The notes beneath the pieces were generated by a model. The model saw only the letters and a list, made by a program, of their open reading frames with translations, ran no database searches and had not been told where the DNA came from. Positions 53,770-63,216 of a stretch of 64,000 nt of DNA are shown here, piece by piece; position 1 is the first letter of the stretch, and the number at the start of each line of letters is the position of its first letter. Source of the stretch: Cellvibrio japonicus Ueda107. GTDB lineage: Bacteria; Pseudomonadota; Gammaproteobacteria; Pseudomonadales; Cellvibrionaceae. The DNA lies in NCBI RefSeq assembly GCF_000019225.1, contig NC_010995.1:872001-936000 (forward strand). The letters run 5' to 3'. Made by a program: the position numbers and the translations under genes.

Positions 53770-55041
53770 ATGACGGATATGAAAGTGGACAGCGTAAAAG
53801 ACTATATGGCGCACATCGGTATCAAGGCACGTGCAGCATCGCGCCTGATTGCCGCTGCTCCCACTGCCACTAAAAACAATGCACTCCTGGCGATCGCCCA
53901 GGAATTGGATAAGTCACGTATTACCCTGGTGGCGGAGAACCAGAAAGACCTGGCGGCAGGTAAAGCCAATGGCCTGGACTCCGCCATGCTGGATCGCCTG
54001 ACCCTGAAACCTGCCACTATCGATGCCATGATCGAAGGCCTGCGCCAGGTGGCGGCATTGCCGGATCCCTGCGGTGAAATCACCGATATGAGCTATCGCC
54101 CCACGGGTATCCAGGTGGGCAAGATGCGTGTGCCCCTTGGTGTCGTGGGTATCATCTATGAATCCCGTCCCAATGTGACTATTGATGCCGCCAGCCTGTG
54201 CCTGAAATCGGGCAATGCCGCAATCTTGCGCGGTGGCAGTGAAGCGATTCACTCCAACCGAGCCATTGCCCATTGCCTGCAGGCCGGCCTAAAGGCGGTG
54301 GGTTTGCCGCGCGAGGTGGTACAGGTGATTGAAACAACTGATCGCGCGGCGGTAGGTGAGCTGATTACCATGCCCCAGTATGTGGATGTGATTGTTCCCC
54401 GCGGTGGCAAGGGGTTGATCGAGCGCATCAGCAGCGAGGCCAAGGTGCCGGTTATCAAGCACCTGGACGGCATTTGCCATGTGTATATCGACGCAACGGC
54501 TGACCTCGAAAAGGCCCTTGTGATCGCCATCAATGCCAAAACCCATCGCTATGGTGTGTGCAATGCAATGGAAACCCTGTTGGTACAGGAGCAGGTAGCA
54601 CCTGCCATACTGCCGCGCCTGGCGGCGGCCTATGCCGAGAAGGAGGTGGAATTGCGCGGCTGCGCTAAAACCTGTGCCCTGATCGATGCCAAGCCGGCTA
54701 CGGAAGAAGATTGGTCTACCGAGTACCTGGCGCCGATCCTGTCGATCAAGCTGGTGGCCGGCCTGGATGAGGCTATTGAGCACATCAATCGCTACAGCTC
54801 CCAGCACACAGATGCCATAGTGACCGAGAACTACACCCTTGCCCGCCGCTTTATTACCGAGGTGGATTCCAGTTCGGTAATGGTCAATGCCTCTACCCGT
54901 TTCGCCGATGGTTTTGAGTATGGCCTGGGGGCGGAGATTGGTATTTCCACGGACAAGATCCATGCGCGTGGCCCGGTAGGCCTGGAGGGGCTTACCTCCC
55001 AGAAATGGGTGGTCTTTGGCGATGGCCATGTGCGCAAGTAA
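53770..55041 (+). CDS. proA: Glutamate-5-semialdehyde dehydrogenase ProA
   Basis: A 423-residue NADPH-dependent enzyme reducing gamma-glutamyl phosphate in proline synthesis. Motifs: IYESRPNVTIDAASLCLKSGNAAILRGG, VPVIKHLDGICHVYID, the catalytic Cys in KTHRYGVCNAMETLLVQ and SSSVMVNASTRFADGFEYGLGAEIGISTDKIHARGPVG. The start at 53770 is preferred to the 18-codon longer frame. It leads the conserved proA-nadD-rsfS-rlmH cluster. Confidence 0.96.
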   Translation: MTDMKVDSVKDYMAHIGIKARAASRLIAAAPTATKNNALLAIAQELDKSRITLVAENQKDLAAGKANGLDSAMLDRLTLKPATIDAMIEGLRQVAALPDPCGEITDMSYRPTGIQVGKMRVPLGVVGIIYESRPNVTIDAASLCLKSGNAAILRGGSEAIHSNRAIAHCLQAGLKAVGLPREVVQVIETTDRAAVGELITMPQYVDVIVPRGGKGLIERISSEAKVPVIKHLDGICHVYIDATADLEKALVIAINAKTHRYGVCNAMETLLVQEQVAPAILPRLAAAYAEKEVELRGCAKTCALIDAKPATEEDWSTEYLAPILSIKLVAGLDEAIEHINRYSSQHTDAIVTENYTLARRFITEVDSSSVMVNASTRFADGFEYGLGAEIGISTDKIHARGPVGLEGLTSQKWVVFGDGHVRK

Positions 55042-55059
55042 GCCGGGCGCCTGCGGCTG

Positions 55060-55695
55060 ATGCGTCCGACCCTGGGATTGTTTGGCGGCACCTTTGACCC
55101 GATCCACATCGGTCACTTGCGCCTGGCCCTGGAGTTGAAGCAGCAGCTGCAATTGGATGGCATGCGCCTGATGCCCTGCCATCTACCGGCCCATCGCGAC
55201 CAGCCCGGAGCCAGCAGTACCCAGCGTGCGACCATGTTGCAGCTGGCGCTGGCAGCCTGTCCCGAGTTAAGCATCGACCTGCGCGAAGTGGCGCGCGCGC
55301 GCGCGTCTTACACCGTCGATAGCCTGAGTGAATTGCGCGCTGAGCTGGGCGCCGAAACCAGTCTGGTGTTTTGTCTGGGCACAGACAGCTTTGCCGGGCT
55401 GGATCGCTGGCATCGCTGGCAGGAGTTGCTGCAGCTGGCGCATCTGGTGGTGGTTGAACGTCCGGGATGGGATATCCCGAGCACTGGCCCTGTCAGGACT
55501 TTACTGGCGCAACACCAGGGGGCTCCCGGGCAGCTCAGGCTTGCGGCTTGCGGGAGTATTGTGCGTTTGGCGCCGCGCCTGCTGCCCATATCGGCCACGG
55601 AAATCCGCCAGTTAATCGGCGCGGGACAATCGCCCCAGTTTTTAGTGCCGGATTCCGTCTGGCAATACATTGGCCAGGAGCGGTTATACCGCTGA
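55060..55695 (+). CDS. nadD: Nicotinate-nucleotide adenylyltransferase NadD
   Basis: A 211-residue enzyme of NAD synthesis. LGLFGGTFDPIHIGHLRLALEL has the HxGH nucleotidyltransferase signature, PCHLPAHRD the second conserved part, and PISATEIRQLIGAGQ the C-terminal SxTxxR motif. A 15-base GC alternation (55291-55305) encodes an Ala-Arg repeat and could be prone to slippage. Confidence 0.95.
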   Translation: MRPTLGLFGGTFDPIHIGHLRLALELKQQLQLDGMRLMPCHLPAHRDQPGASSTQRATMLQLALAACPELSIDLREVARARASYTVDSLSELRAELGAETSLVFCLGTDSFAGLDRWHRWQELLQLAHLVVVERPGWDIPSTGPVRTLLAQHQGAPGQLRLAACGSIVRLAPRLLPISATEIRQLIGAGQSPQFLVPDSVWQYIGQERLYR

Positions 55696-55758
55696 TGCTG
55701 TCAGGGTGGTGTCGCCGCCTTGTTGAATTTTTACGTTTTATTGTTTACAGGTAACTGC

Positions 55759-56091
55759 ATGTCAGATTTAAACCAAGCCATCATCAATGCCCTCGAAGAC
55801 CTTAAGGGTAAAAACATTGTCACCCTGGATGTCCGCGAGCTGTCCGATGTGATGGATACCCTGATCATCGCCAGCGGTACCTCCAGCCGCCATGCCCGCG
55901 CCCTGGCGGAAAACCTGGTGGAAGATACCAAGAAGCAGGGGTTCCGTGCGCTGGGTATCGAGGGACTTGAGGTGGGGGACTGGGTGCTGGTGGATTACGG
56001 TGATACCGTGGTGCATGTGATGCAGCAGGAGACCCGCGATTTCTACGAGCTGGAAAAACTCTGGTCGATGAAGCCGGCCAATCGCAGTTAG
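55759..56091 (+). CDS. rsfS: Ribosomal silencing factor RsfS
   Basis: A 110-residue protein that blocks subunit joining by binding uL14. It contains the family block DVRELSDVMDTLIIASGTSSRHARALAENLVEDTKKQG, GLEVGDWVLVDYGDTVVHVMQQETRDFYELEKLW. The start MSDLNQAIINALEDLKG (55759) gives the usual size; 13 extra upstream codons are not conserved-looking. Confidence 0.95.
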   Translation: MSDLNQAIINALEDLKGKNIVTLDVRELSDVMDTLIIASGTSSRHARALAENLVEDTKKQGFRALGIEGLEVGDWVLVDYGDTVVHVMQQETRDFYELEKLWSMKPANRS

Positions 56092-56097
56092 TGCCAG

Positions 56098-56202
56098 GCA
56101 TCGTCCGGTATCAGGGTACAAGACACGCCGTAAACCCCTCCATGGGGGCTCGACGTCGACATCCTGTCTCCGACGGTCTTGTACCCTGATACCGGACGAT
56201 GC
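56098..56202. repeat. Large inverted-repeat element between rsfS and rlmH
   Basis: Two perfect 27-base arms (56098-56124 and 56176-56202) that begin GCATCGTCCGGTATCAGGG face each other around a 51-base centre. The centre holds its own CCCC-TCCATG-GGGG palindrome and a GTCGAC site. It is likely a mobile-type or REP-like intergenic repeat. Single copy within this window. Confidence 0.85.
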
Positions 56203-56229
56203 TTTCCGGATCTTGCCAAATTAAAGCCG

Positions 56230-56697
56230 ATGCGTATTCGAATTATTGCCGTGGGCACCAAAATGCCCGAGTGGGTTGAACAGGGTTATGCCGAGTATGC
56301 CAAGCGCATGCCGCGTGATCTCGCCGTGGAAATGGTGGAGTTGCCGCTCGCCCAGCGCAGTAAAAACAGCGATGTTGCCAAAGCCATGGAGAAAGAGGGC
56401 GAAGCCATGCTCGCCGCTATCGGCAAGGGGGAACAGGTGATAGCCCTGGATGTCAAAGGCAAGCCCTGGAGTACGGAACAACTCGCGGAGCAGCTGGCCA
56501 GCTGGAAAATGAGCGGCAGTAATTTCTGCTTGTTGATTGGCGGCCCCGATGGCCTGGCGCCGGCCGCGCTGGCGCAGGCAACGATCAAGTGGTCATTGTC
56601 GCCCCTGACCTTGCCCCATCCGCTGGTGCGCATCCTGTTGATTGAGCAGCTCTACCGCGCCTGCACGATTTTGCAGAACCATCCTTATCACAAATAA
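56230..56697 (+). CDS. rlmH: 23S rRNA (pseudouridine-1915-N3) methyltransferase RlmH
   Basis: A 155-residue SPOUT methyltransferase. [28 protein letters not shown] opens the family; the knotted SAM site has [18 protein letters not shown] and [14 protein letters not shown], ending [28 protein letters not shown]. The start at 56230 avoids 17 codons that read through the inverted repeat just upstream. Confidence 0.95.
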
Positions 56698-56732
56698 CCC
56701 ATAACCTGTGTCGACCCGAGTTTTCCCGAGCG

Positions 56733-58736
56733 ATGGAAGAAACCCAACAGTTTAAAGATCACCAGCGTGAGCAGCGGTTGTTTCGCAACCGGGTGGTGGT
56801 GATGCTGCTGTTCATGCTCATGCTGCTCGGCTCACTGGGGTACCGCTATTACGATTTACAAATCGTCAACTACGAAGACTACGCCACCCAGTCTGATCGC
56901 AACCGCATCCACGTTCAGCCTATTCCCCCCACGCGCGGCATGATCTTTGATCGCCAGGGCGAGCTGCTGGCGGACAACAAACCCAGTTATACCCTCACCA
57001 TTGTCAGCTCCAACCAGGCCCAGTTGAATGACATGATTGAGCGGTTGAAAACGATTATTCCCATCAGCGCGGCTGACCTGGGTAAGTTCTACCGCCTCAA
57101 AAAACAACAGCGCCACCACCTTGACCCTGTTCCACTGCGCTACAACCTCACGGAAGCGGAGATTGCGCGTTTGGCGGTGAACCAGCATCTGTTGGACGGT
57201 ATTGAAGTTGAAGCGGAACTGGTGCGCAATTATCCCAAAGCGGACTTGTTTGCCCATGTGATTGGTTATACCAGCCGTATCAACGAGCGCGAAATGTCAT
57301 CCTTCACGCCCGAGCAAAAGCGGGCCTATTCGGGCACTCACTCGATTGGCAAATTGGGTATCGAGCGCAACTATGAAGATGTCTTGCTCGGCCAGGTCGG
57401 CAGCCAAAACGTGGAAACCAATGCGCGCGGTCGCGTTATGCGCGTATTGGATCGTATCGATCCGGTGCAGGGGCAAGACCTGCAACTGCATTTGGACACC
57501 CGTTTGCAAGAAACTGTCGTTGCTGTCATGCAGGGGCGCCGTGGTGCCGTAGTGGCCATTGATGTAAAGACAGGCGGTGTGCTGGCGGCGGTCAGCAATC
57601 CCGGTTTTGATCCCAACCTGTTTGTGACCGGGATTAGTTACCGCGATTACAAGAACCTGAATGAAGATATAGACACGCCGCTGTTTAACCGCTTCCTGCA
57701 GGCGCAATACCCGCCCGGCTCGACCATTAAACCCATGATGGGCTTGGCGGGGTTGCATTACGGGTTTACCGATGTGCACCGCACGATTAATGACCCGGGG
57801 ATCTACCGCTTGCCCAATGTGTCGCGCCCTTTCCGCGACTGGAACTGGGACAAGGGTGGACATGGCCGGGTGGATCTAAAGCGGGCGATCTCGGAATCGT
57901 GCGATACCTATTTCTATGACTTGGGTTTCCGCATGGGGATCGACCGCATGAGCGAGTTTGGCAACCAGTTTGGTTTGGGGGTGCAAACCGGTATCGATAT
58001 TCCCCATGAGCGCCGGGGTGTCTGGCCGTCGCGCGAGTGGAAACGCGCCGCCAAAGGCCAGGCCTGGTATCCCGGCGATTCAGTGAATATGTCCATCGGC
58101 CAGGGCTATACCCTGACAACACCACTGCAACTGGCGGTGATGACCGCTACCATCGCCAATCGCGGGGTGCGTTATCGCCCGCAATTTATTCGCAAGCTTG
58201 GCAACAAAGTGTTCGAGCCGATCGTGGAAGAGGTTATCGACACCAAAGCCGAATATTGGGATGCCATCTTTGAGGGTATGGAAGAAGTCATGACCGGTGC
58301 CAGGGGCACGGCCCGCCGTCATGTGAGCCAAATGGCGGAATACCGCATGGCAGGTAAATCGGGGACTGCCCAGGTGATTGGTATTGCCCAGAATGTGAAA
58401 TACAAATCCGAATTGTTGCAGGAGCGCCATCGCGACCATGCGCTGTTTGTGGCTTTCGCCCCGGTCGATGATCCGCAGATCGCTGTCGCCGTGATGGTGG
58501 AAAATGCGGAAAGTGGATCGGGCAAGGCGGCGCCTGTTGCGCGCTGGGTTATGGACGCCTATTTATTGGGTTATTACCTCAAACCGGGGGATGAAGTGCC
58601 GCCCTTTGGCTATCACTCAACGGCCATTATTAAGCGCGCCAATGCCTATATCGCCCAGCGCCAGGCGGCTCGGGAGACCAGGGCAACGGGTGCCTCTGCC
58701 CAATCATCCAGTACCCCGGCGGGAGCCAGTCGATGA
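56733..58736 (+). CDS. mrdA: Penicillin-binding protein 2 (elongasome transpeptidase)
   Basis: A 667-residue class B PBP that cross-links peptidoglycan during cell elongation. One N-terminal membrane helix (about 24-46), a pedestal domain with VQPIPPTRGMIFDRQGELLA, and the transpeptidase domain with SxxK in QYPPGSTIKPMMG, SxD-type motif in ISESCDTYFYDLG and KSGT in MAGKSGTAQVIG. It overlaps rodA by 4 bases (ATGA). Confidence 0.97.
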   Translation: MEETQQFKDHQREQRLFRNRVVVMLLFMLMLLGSLGYRYYDLQIVNYEDYATQSDRNRIHVQPIPPTRGMIFDRQGELLADNKPSYTLTIVSSNQAQLNDMIERLKTIIPISAADLGKFYRLKKQQRHHLDPVPLRYNLTEAEIARLAVNQHLLDGIEVEAELVRNYPKADLFAHVIGYTSRINEREMSSFTPEQKRAYSGTHSIGKLGIERNYEDVLLGQVGSQNVETNARGRVMRVLDRIDPVQGQDLQLHLDTRLQETVVAVMQGRRGAVVAIDVKTGGVLAAVSNPGFDPNLFVTGISYRDYKNLNEDIDTPLFNRFLQAQYPPGSTIKPMMGLAGLHYGFTDVHRTINDPGIYRLPNVSRPFRDWNWDKGGHGRVDLKRAISESCDTYFYDLGFRMGIDRMSEFGNQFGLGVQTGIDIPHERRGVWPSREWKRAAKGQAWYPGDSVNMSIGQGYTLTTPLQLAVMTATIANRGVRYRPQFIRKLGNKVFEPIVEEVIDTKAEYWDAIFEGMEEVMTGARGTARRHVSQMAEYRMAGKSGTAQVIGIAQNVKYKSELLQERHRDHALFVAFAPVDDPQIAVAVMVENAESGSGKAAPVARWVMDAYLLGYYLKPGDEVPPFGYHSTAIIKRANAYIAQRQAARETRATGASAQSSSTPAGASR

Positions 58737-59887
58737 CCAGACAGGATTTTTTACGGCGCATGCCGGATGCTGCCAGTGCTTTCAGTCGCCGCGCGCGCCT
58801 GGAAGAGCGGCTCCATATCGATTTTGTCCTGCTGGGGATTTTGCTGGTGCTGACGACGATTGGCCTGACGGTACTCTACAGTGCCAGTGGCCATCACCTT
58901 CCCAGTGTTGAAAAACAGGCGACCTTCTTTGCCCTGGCCTATATCACCATGTTTGTGGTGGCCCAGATTCCGGTCGACTTCATGCGCCGTATGGCACCGG
59001 TCGCCTATACCGGTGGTGTACTGCTGCTGCTGGCGGTGACTGTCTTTGGCGATATTTCCATGGGGGCCCAGCGCTGGCTGCAGATTGGCAGTTTCCGTTT
59101 CCAGCCCTCGGAAATCATGAAGCTGGCAATGCCCATCACCCTGGCAGCCTACTTGTCCCAGCGCTTTTTGCCGCCGCGATTCAAACACGTGGTGGTCTCT
59201 TTGGTGTTAATTGGTATCCCCACCGCCCTGATTATCGAGCAGCCGGATCTGGGCACCTCGATCCTGGTGGCGACATCGGGGTTAATGGTGTTGTTTTACG
59301 CGGGTCTGCTCTGGCGTTATATCGCGGTAGCCGTGGTGGTGTTCCTCGCCAGCCTTTGGCCTATTTGGCACTTTATGTTGCATGATTACCAGCGTCGCCG
59401 GGTGTTGACCATGCTTGACCCGACATCCGATCCCCTGGGGGCCGGATGGAACATTATCCAGTCCAAGACAGCCATAGGCTCCGGTGGCTTGTCGGGCAAA
59501 GGCTGGATGGAGGGCACCCAATCGCGCCTGGACTTCCTGCCTGAGGGGCATACGGATTTTATTATCGCGGTAATGTCCGAGGAGTTTGGCCTGTTAGGGG
59601 TTGTCGTACTGCTCAGCCTTTATGCTTTGCTGATCGGGCGCGGCCTGACCATTGCCCTGCGTTCGCAGAATGCATTCGGGCGCATGCTGGCGGCCAGCAT
59701 CAGCACCACTTTTTTTGTGTATGTCTTCGTCAATATGGGTATGGTGTCAGGTATGTTGCCGGTGGTGGGGGTGCCCCTGCCGCTGATCAGCCAGGGCGGG
59801 ACGGCCATCGTGGCCCTATTTGCCGGCTTTGGTATTTTGATGGCCATTGCTACAGAGAAAAAACGGGTCATGACGCCCCAGTCGTAA
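58733..59887 (+). CDS. rodA: Peptidoglycan glycosyltransferase RodA
   Basis: A 384-residue SEDS-family polymerase with about ten membrane helices, partner of PBP2. Family blocks: LYSASGHHLPSVEKQA, GAQRWLQIGSFRFQPSEIMKLAMPI, EQPDLGTSILV, GLSGKGWMEGTQSRLDFLPEGHTDFIIAVMSEEFG (with the catalytic Asp/Glu region) and LPVVGVPLPLISQGGTAIVALFAGFGILMAI. It is translationally coupled to mrdA. Confidence 0.97.
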   Translation: MTRQDFLRRMPDAASAFSRRARLEERLHIDFVLLGILLVLTTIGLTVLYSASGHHLPSVEKQATFFALAYITMFVVAQIPVDFMRRMAPVAYTGGVLLLLAVTVFGDISMGAQRWLQIGSFRFQPSEIMKLAMPITLAAYLSQRFLPPRFKHVVVSLVLIGIPTALIIEQPDLGTSILVATSGLMVLFYAGLLWRYIAVAVVVFLASLWPIWHFMLHDYQRRRVLTMLDPTSDPLGAGWNIIQSKTAIGSGGLSGKGWMEGTQSRLDFLPEGHTDFIIAVMSEEFGLLGVVVLLSLYALLIGRGLTIALRSQNAFGRMLAASISTTFFVYVFVNMGMVSGMLPVVGVPLPLISQGGTAIVALFAGFGILMAIATEKKRVMTPQS

Positions 59888-59909
59888 TCGTTGATCACAG
59901 GATTTTGTT

Positions 59910-60908
59910 ATGAAGTTATTGTTGCGTATGGGTAGGTTGATGGGATTTAACCTGGGGCTGCTGGCTGCAACGACAGCCTGGGCAGACTACAGCAAGCACG
60001 AGCTTGCCGAAGGTTTTGTACAGGATATGGTGGCCAAACACAGTTTCAAGGCCGATGAAGTCCGCGAAATACTCAAACGCGCCAACAAGCGTCAACCGAT
60101 CCTTGACGCGATTTCCCGCCCCGCCGAAAAAACCAAGCCCTGGCGCGACTATCGCCCTATTTTTATCCAACCCCTGCGTATTACCAATGGCGTCGCCTTC
60201 TGGAAAGAAAACCAGCAGGCATTGAATCGTGCTGAACAGGTATATGGTGTTCCCGCCGAGGTGATCGTGGCCATTATTGGCGTGGAGACCAATTACGGCC
60301 GCAATATGGGCAGTCATTACGTGCTGGATGCGCTTTCGACCCTGGCATTTGACTATCCACCCCGTGCACCTTTTTTCCGCTCCGAACTGGAGAACTACCT
60401 GGTATTAACCCGCGAACACCAGCAGAGCCCGACGTTGTTTAAAGGCTCCTATGCGGGTGCCATGGGATTTGGCCAGTTCATGCCGTCCAGTTATCGCAAC
60501 TTTGCCGTGGATTTTAGCGGCGATGGTTTTGCCGATATCTGGAATAATCCCACCGATGCGATTGGCAGTGTGGCGAATTATTTTGTTAAACATGGCTGGC
60601 AATCGGGTAAGGCGGTGGTCATTCCAGCAAAATTTGATGGCGAACGAGAGCTGGCCGGGTTCAACAATATTGTGCCTCCGGCGGTCAGTGTTTCTGCGTG
60701 GAAAAAGAAAGGGGTGGCGCCTACTGGCAGGGTGAATAGTAAAACACCCGCCATTGCTATTGAGTTTGATGGGGCTAATGGGCTGGAATACTGGTTGGGC
60801 CTGCAGAATTTTTACACGATCACCCGCTACAACCGCAGTCCCATGTATGCCATGGCCGTGCATCAGTTGAGCCAGGAAATTAAAGCCGCAAAAGAAAAAT
60901 CCCGATAA
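59910..60908 (+). CDS. mltB: Membrane-bound lytic murein transglycosylase B
   Basis: A 332-residue exported transglycosylase. A signal peptide (MKLLLRMGRLMGFNLGLLAATTAWA) is present but no lipobox Cys, so unlike E. coli MltB it looks soluble in the periplasm. The catalytic Glu lies in IVAIIGVETNYGRNMG, and SYAGAMGFGQFMPSSYRNFAVDFSGDGFADIWNNPTDAIGSVANYF is the family core. It sits between rodA and rlpA in the elongation cluster. Confidence 0.93.
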   Translation: MKLLLRMGRLMGFNLGLLAATTAWADYSKHELAEGFVQDMVAKHSFKADEVREILKRANKRQPILDAISRPAEKTKPWRDYRPIFIQPLRITNGVAFWKENQQALNRAEQVYGVPAEVIVAIIGVETNYGRNMGSHYVLDALSTLAFDYPPRAPFFRSELENYLVLTREHQQSPTLFKGSYAGAMGFGQFMPSSYRNFAVDFSGDGFADIWNNPTDAIGSVANYFVKHGWQSGKAVVIPAKFDGERELAGFNNIVPPAVSVSAWKKKGVAPTGRVNSKTPAIAIEFDGANGLEYWLGLQNFYTITRYNRSPMYAMAVHQLSQEIKAAKEKSR

Positions 60909-60945
60909 CAGCTCGCAACGGGTCTTTGGTGAGAGGGTATATCCA

Positions 60946-61827
60946 ATGCTGATGATGCTCCCCCGCAACAGGTTTGCACTGAGCGGATTTCATCTGCTGT
61001 GTGCACTGTTGGTGTTGATGGTTGGCTGCAGTCAGCAGCCAGCGCAAAAAACACCGCCGACCACCGGCAATGAGGGGCGCTATAAACACGATAAGGATTT
61101 CGGCCCCGATGAAGATGTTGATCTCTCCCATGTGCCCGATGCGGTGCCACGCCATGAACAGCGCACGCGCGCGGGCAATAAAAACCCGTATACCGTGCTG
61201 GGGAAAACCTATTACCTGATGGAGGATGAAACCGCCTATCGCGAGCGGGGCCATGCCTCCTGGTATGGTAAGAAATTCAACGGCTACCACACCTCCAATG
61301 GCGAACTGTACGACATGTATGCCATGACGGCGGCGCACAAAACCTTGCCCATTCCCTCTTATGTGCGCGTTACTAACCTCCAGAATGGAAAAAGCGTGGT
61401 AGTGCGGGTGAATGATCGCGGGCCTTTTCATGATGGGCGCATCATTGATTTGAGTTATGCCGCTGCCCAGCGTATTGGTATTCACAAAACCGGTACTGGC
61501 TATGTAGAGGTGGAAATTGCATTGCCTAACGATGCCACTCCGATTCCGCGCCGTCCGCAAACGCAACAGGGACAGGTGGAATCTGTCTTGCCACCGGGGA
61601 CTTTCTTGCAAGTGGGGGCATTTGGAAGCCGCCAGGCTGCCCAGGATTTTGCCAATCGTTTGCGCGCCCAATTGACGATCCCCGTTGTGGTGACATCGGC
61701 TTCACAACCCAGGGAAATCCATCGCGTCCGTGTTGGTCCCTTTAAGGATGCGGCCAGTTTGCAACAGGGCCGAAATCAATTGGCGCGCCTTAAAATTTTT
61801 GATGCCCATGTTGTTTACCAACAGTAA
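60946..61827 (+). CDS. rlpA: Septal ring lytic transglycosylase RlpA (lipoprotein)
   Basis: A 293-residue lipoprotein. Signal with lipobox LLVLMVGC, then a linker and the double-psi barrel with GHASWYGKKFNGYHTSNGELYDMYAMTAAHKTLPIPSYVRVTNL and VVRVNDRGPFHDGRIIDLSYAAA. The C-terminal SPOR domain (from about 225, GTFLQVGAFGSRQAAQDFANRL...) binds denuded glycan. Order and size match Pseudomonas RlpA, which cleaves stem-less glycan strands. Confidence 0.95.
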   Translation: MLMMLPRNRFALSGFHLLCALLVLMVGCSQQPAQKTPPTTGNEGRYKHDKDFGPDEDVDLSHVPDAVPRHEQRTRAGNKNPYTVLGKTYYLMEDETAYRERGHASWYGKKFNGYHTSNGELYDMYAMTAAHKTLPIPSYVRVTNLQNGKSVVVRVNDRGPFHDGRIIDLSYAAAQRIGIHKTGTGYVEVEIALPNDATPIPRRPQTQQGQVESVLPPGTFLQVGAFGSRQAAQDFANRLRAQLTIPVVVTSASQPREIHRVRVGPFKDAASLQQGRNQLARLKIFDAHVVYQQ

Positions 61828-61930
61828 AGTTCAGCCTGTGTTTGGCTTGTGTTAATTCATTACTGGTACAATTTGCGCGTATTTTTTCACTCGTTTTATT
61901 TAGCGAACTGACAAGGTGTTAAACAATCCC

Positions 61931-63148
61931 ATGGTTAGAAAAATTCTGTTGGCAGCTGCGCTGCTCGCCACCACATCCGCCTTTGCACAGGTTCCTTCCA
62001 ATACCCTGCCAACGTCAACGCTGCCGACGCCCAATCCAACGGCTGCTCCCGTTCCGGCGCAACCCGTGGCGATTCCCCAGGCACCGCAATTAGCGGCCAC
62101 TGGTTATATTCTGGTGGATGCGACGACAGGCAGTATCATTGCCGAATTCAATGCAGAGCAAAAATTGCCACCGGCCAGCCTCACCAAAATGATGTCCAGC
62201 TATTTGATTGTCGATGAGCTGGAAAAAGGTCGCTACCAGGAGCAAACCCTGGTCCCTATCAGTGTGAAGGCGTGGCAGATGGGTGGTTCACGCATGTTTG
62301 TGAAAGAGGGCACCCAGGTTCCGCTGATCGACTTGTTGCGCGGCGTGATTATCCAATCCGGTAACGATGCCACTGTCGCCCTGGCTGAATATCACTCCGG
62401 TAATGAGGATGCGTTTGTTGATCGCATGAATCAAAAAGCCGCTGAGTTGGGGATGGTGAACACCCATTTTGAAAACTCGTCCGGATGGCCGGCCGAAGGG
62501 CACCTCACTACTGCCAAAGACCTGGCAATTTTGGCCCGTGCGATAATCAATGATCATCCCATTTACTATCCGCTCCATGCGGAAAAATATTTTGTCTACA
62601 ACGATATTCGCCAGCGCAACCGCAATGAGCTGTTATTCCGCGATGAGACTGTGGATGGCTTAAAAACGGGCCATACCGAAGAGGCGGGCTATTGCCTGGT
62701 TGCCTCATCCAAACGCGAAAACACACGTTTGATTGCTGTCGTTATGGGCACCGCCAACGAAAAGGCGCGCGCTGCCGAAACACAAAAGCTCCTGGCCTAT
62801 GGTTTCCGCTATTTCCAAACAACTACCTTGTATCAAGCTGGTCAGGAGTTAAGCAAACAGCGTGTCTGGGCGGGTAAAACCGATGAAGTGACGCTCGGGT
62901 TGGCCAATGCGATTACCCTGACTCTGCCAAAAGGTCGTGAGCAGGGGCTGCAAGCCAAGATGCACGTCAATGAAACGATCAAGGCGCCGCTCCAGGTTGG
63001 ACAGGAGTTGGGCAATTTGACGATAGAGCTGGATGGCCAATTGATCGTCAACAGTCCGATCGTAGCCCTCAATCCTGTAGAGCAAGCAGGTTTCTTCGCC
63101 CGTGTCTGGGACAGTATCAAGCTGTTCTTCCGCGGGTTATTTAGTTAG
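61931..63148 (+). CDS. dacA: D-alanyl-D-alanine carboxypeptidase (PBP5/6 type)
   Basis: A 405-residue secreted class C PBP that trims the last D-Ala of stem peptides. Signal peptide MVRKILLAAALLATTSAFAQ, a Pro/Thr-rich linker, SxxK in PPASLTKMMSSY, SxN in IIQSGNDATVALAE, KTG in DGLKTGHTEEAGYC and a C-terminal amphipathic helix (WDSIKLFFRGLFS) for membrane attachment. GTG at 61916 is an alternative start; the AAGGTG box lies between. Confidence 0.95.
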   Translation: MVRKILLAAALLATTSAFAQVPSNTLPTSTLPTPNPTAAPVPAQPVAIPQAPQLAATGYILVDATTGSIIAEFNAEQKLPPASLTKMMSSYLIVDELEKGRYQEQTLVPISVKAWQMGGSRMFVKEGTQVPLIDLLRGVIIQSGNDATVALAEYHSGNEDAFVDRMNQKAAELGMVNTHFENSSGWPAEGHLTTAKDLAILARAIINDHPIYYPLHAEKYFVYNDIRQRNRNELLFRDETVDGLKTGHTEEAGYCLVASSKRENTRLIAVVMGTANEKARAAETQKLLAYGFRYFQTTTLYQAGQELSKQRVWAGKTDEVTLGLANAITLTLPKGREQGLQAKMHVNETIKAPLQVGQELGNLTIELDGQLIVNSPIVALNPVEQAGFFARVWDSIKLFFRGLFS

Positions 63149-63169
63149 CTAACCTCTGGTGTAATCCAT

Positions 63170-63198
63170 AAAAAAGGCCCGCAAAGCGGGCCTTTTTT
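63170..63198. terminator. Bidirectional terminator between dacA and the TlpA-like gene
   Basis: GGCCCGC and GCGGGCC form a 7-base stem with an AAA loop, with A tract before and T tract after. Confidence 0.92.
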
Positions 63199-63216
63199 AT
63201 GAGGATAAACGCGCTG

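Noticed and set aside
54289..55182. Minus-strand frame of 297 codons opposite proA
   Set aside because: proA is well supported on the plus strand and the antisense frame matches nothing.
60880..61671. Minus-strand frame of 263 codons opposite rlpA
   Set aside because: RlpA domains and lipobox on the plus strand explain the region.
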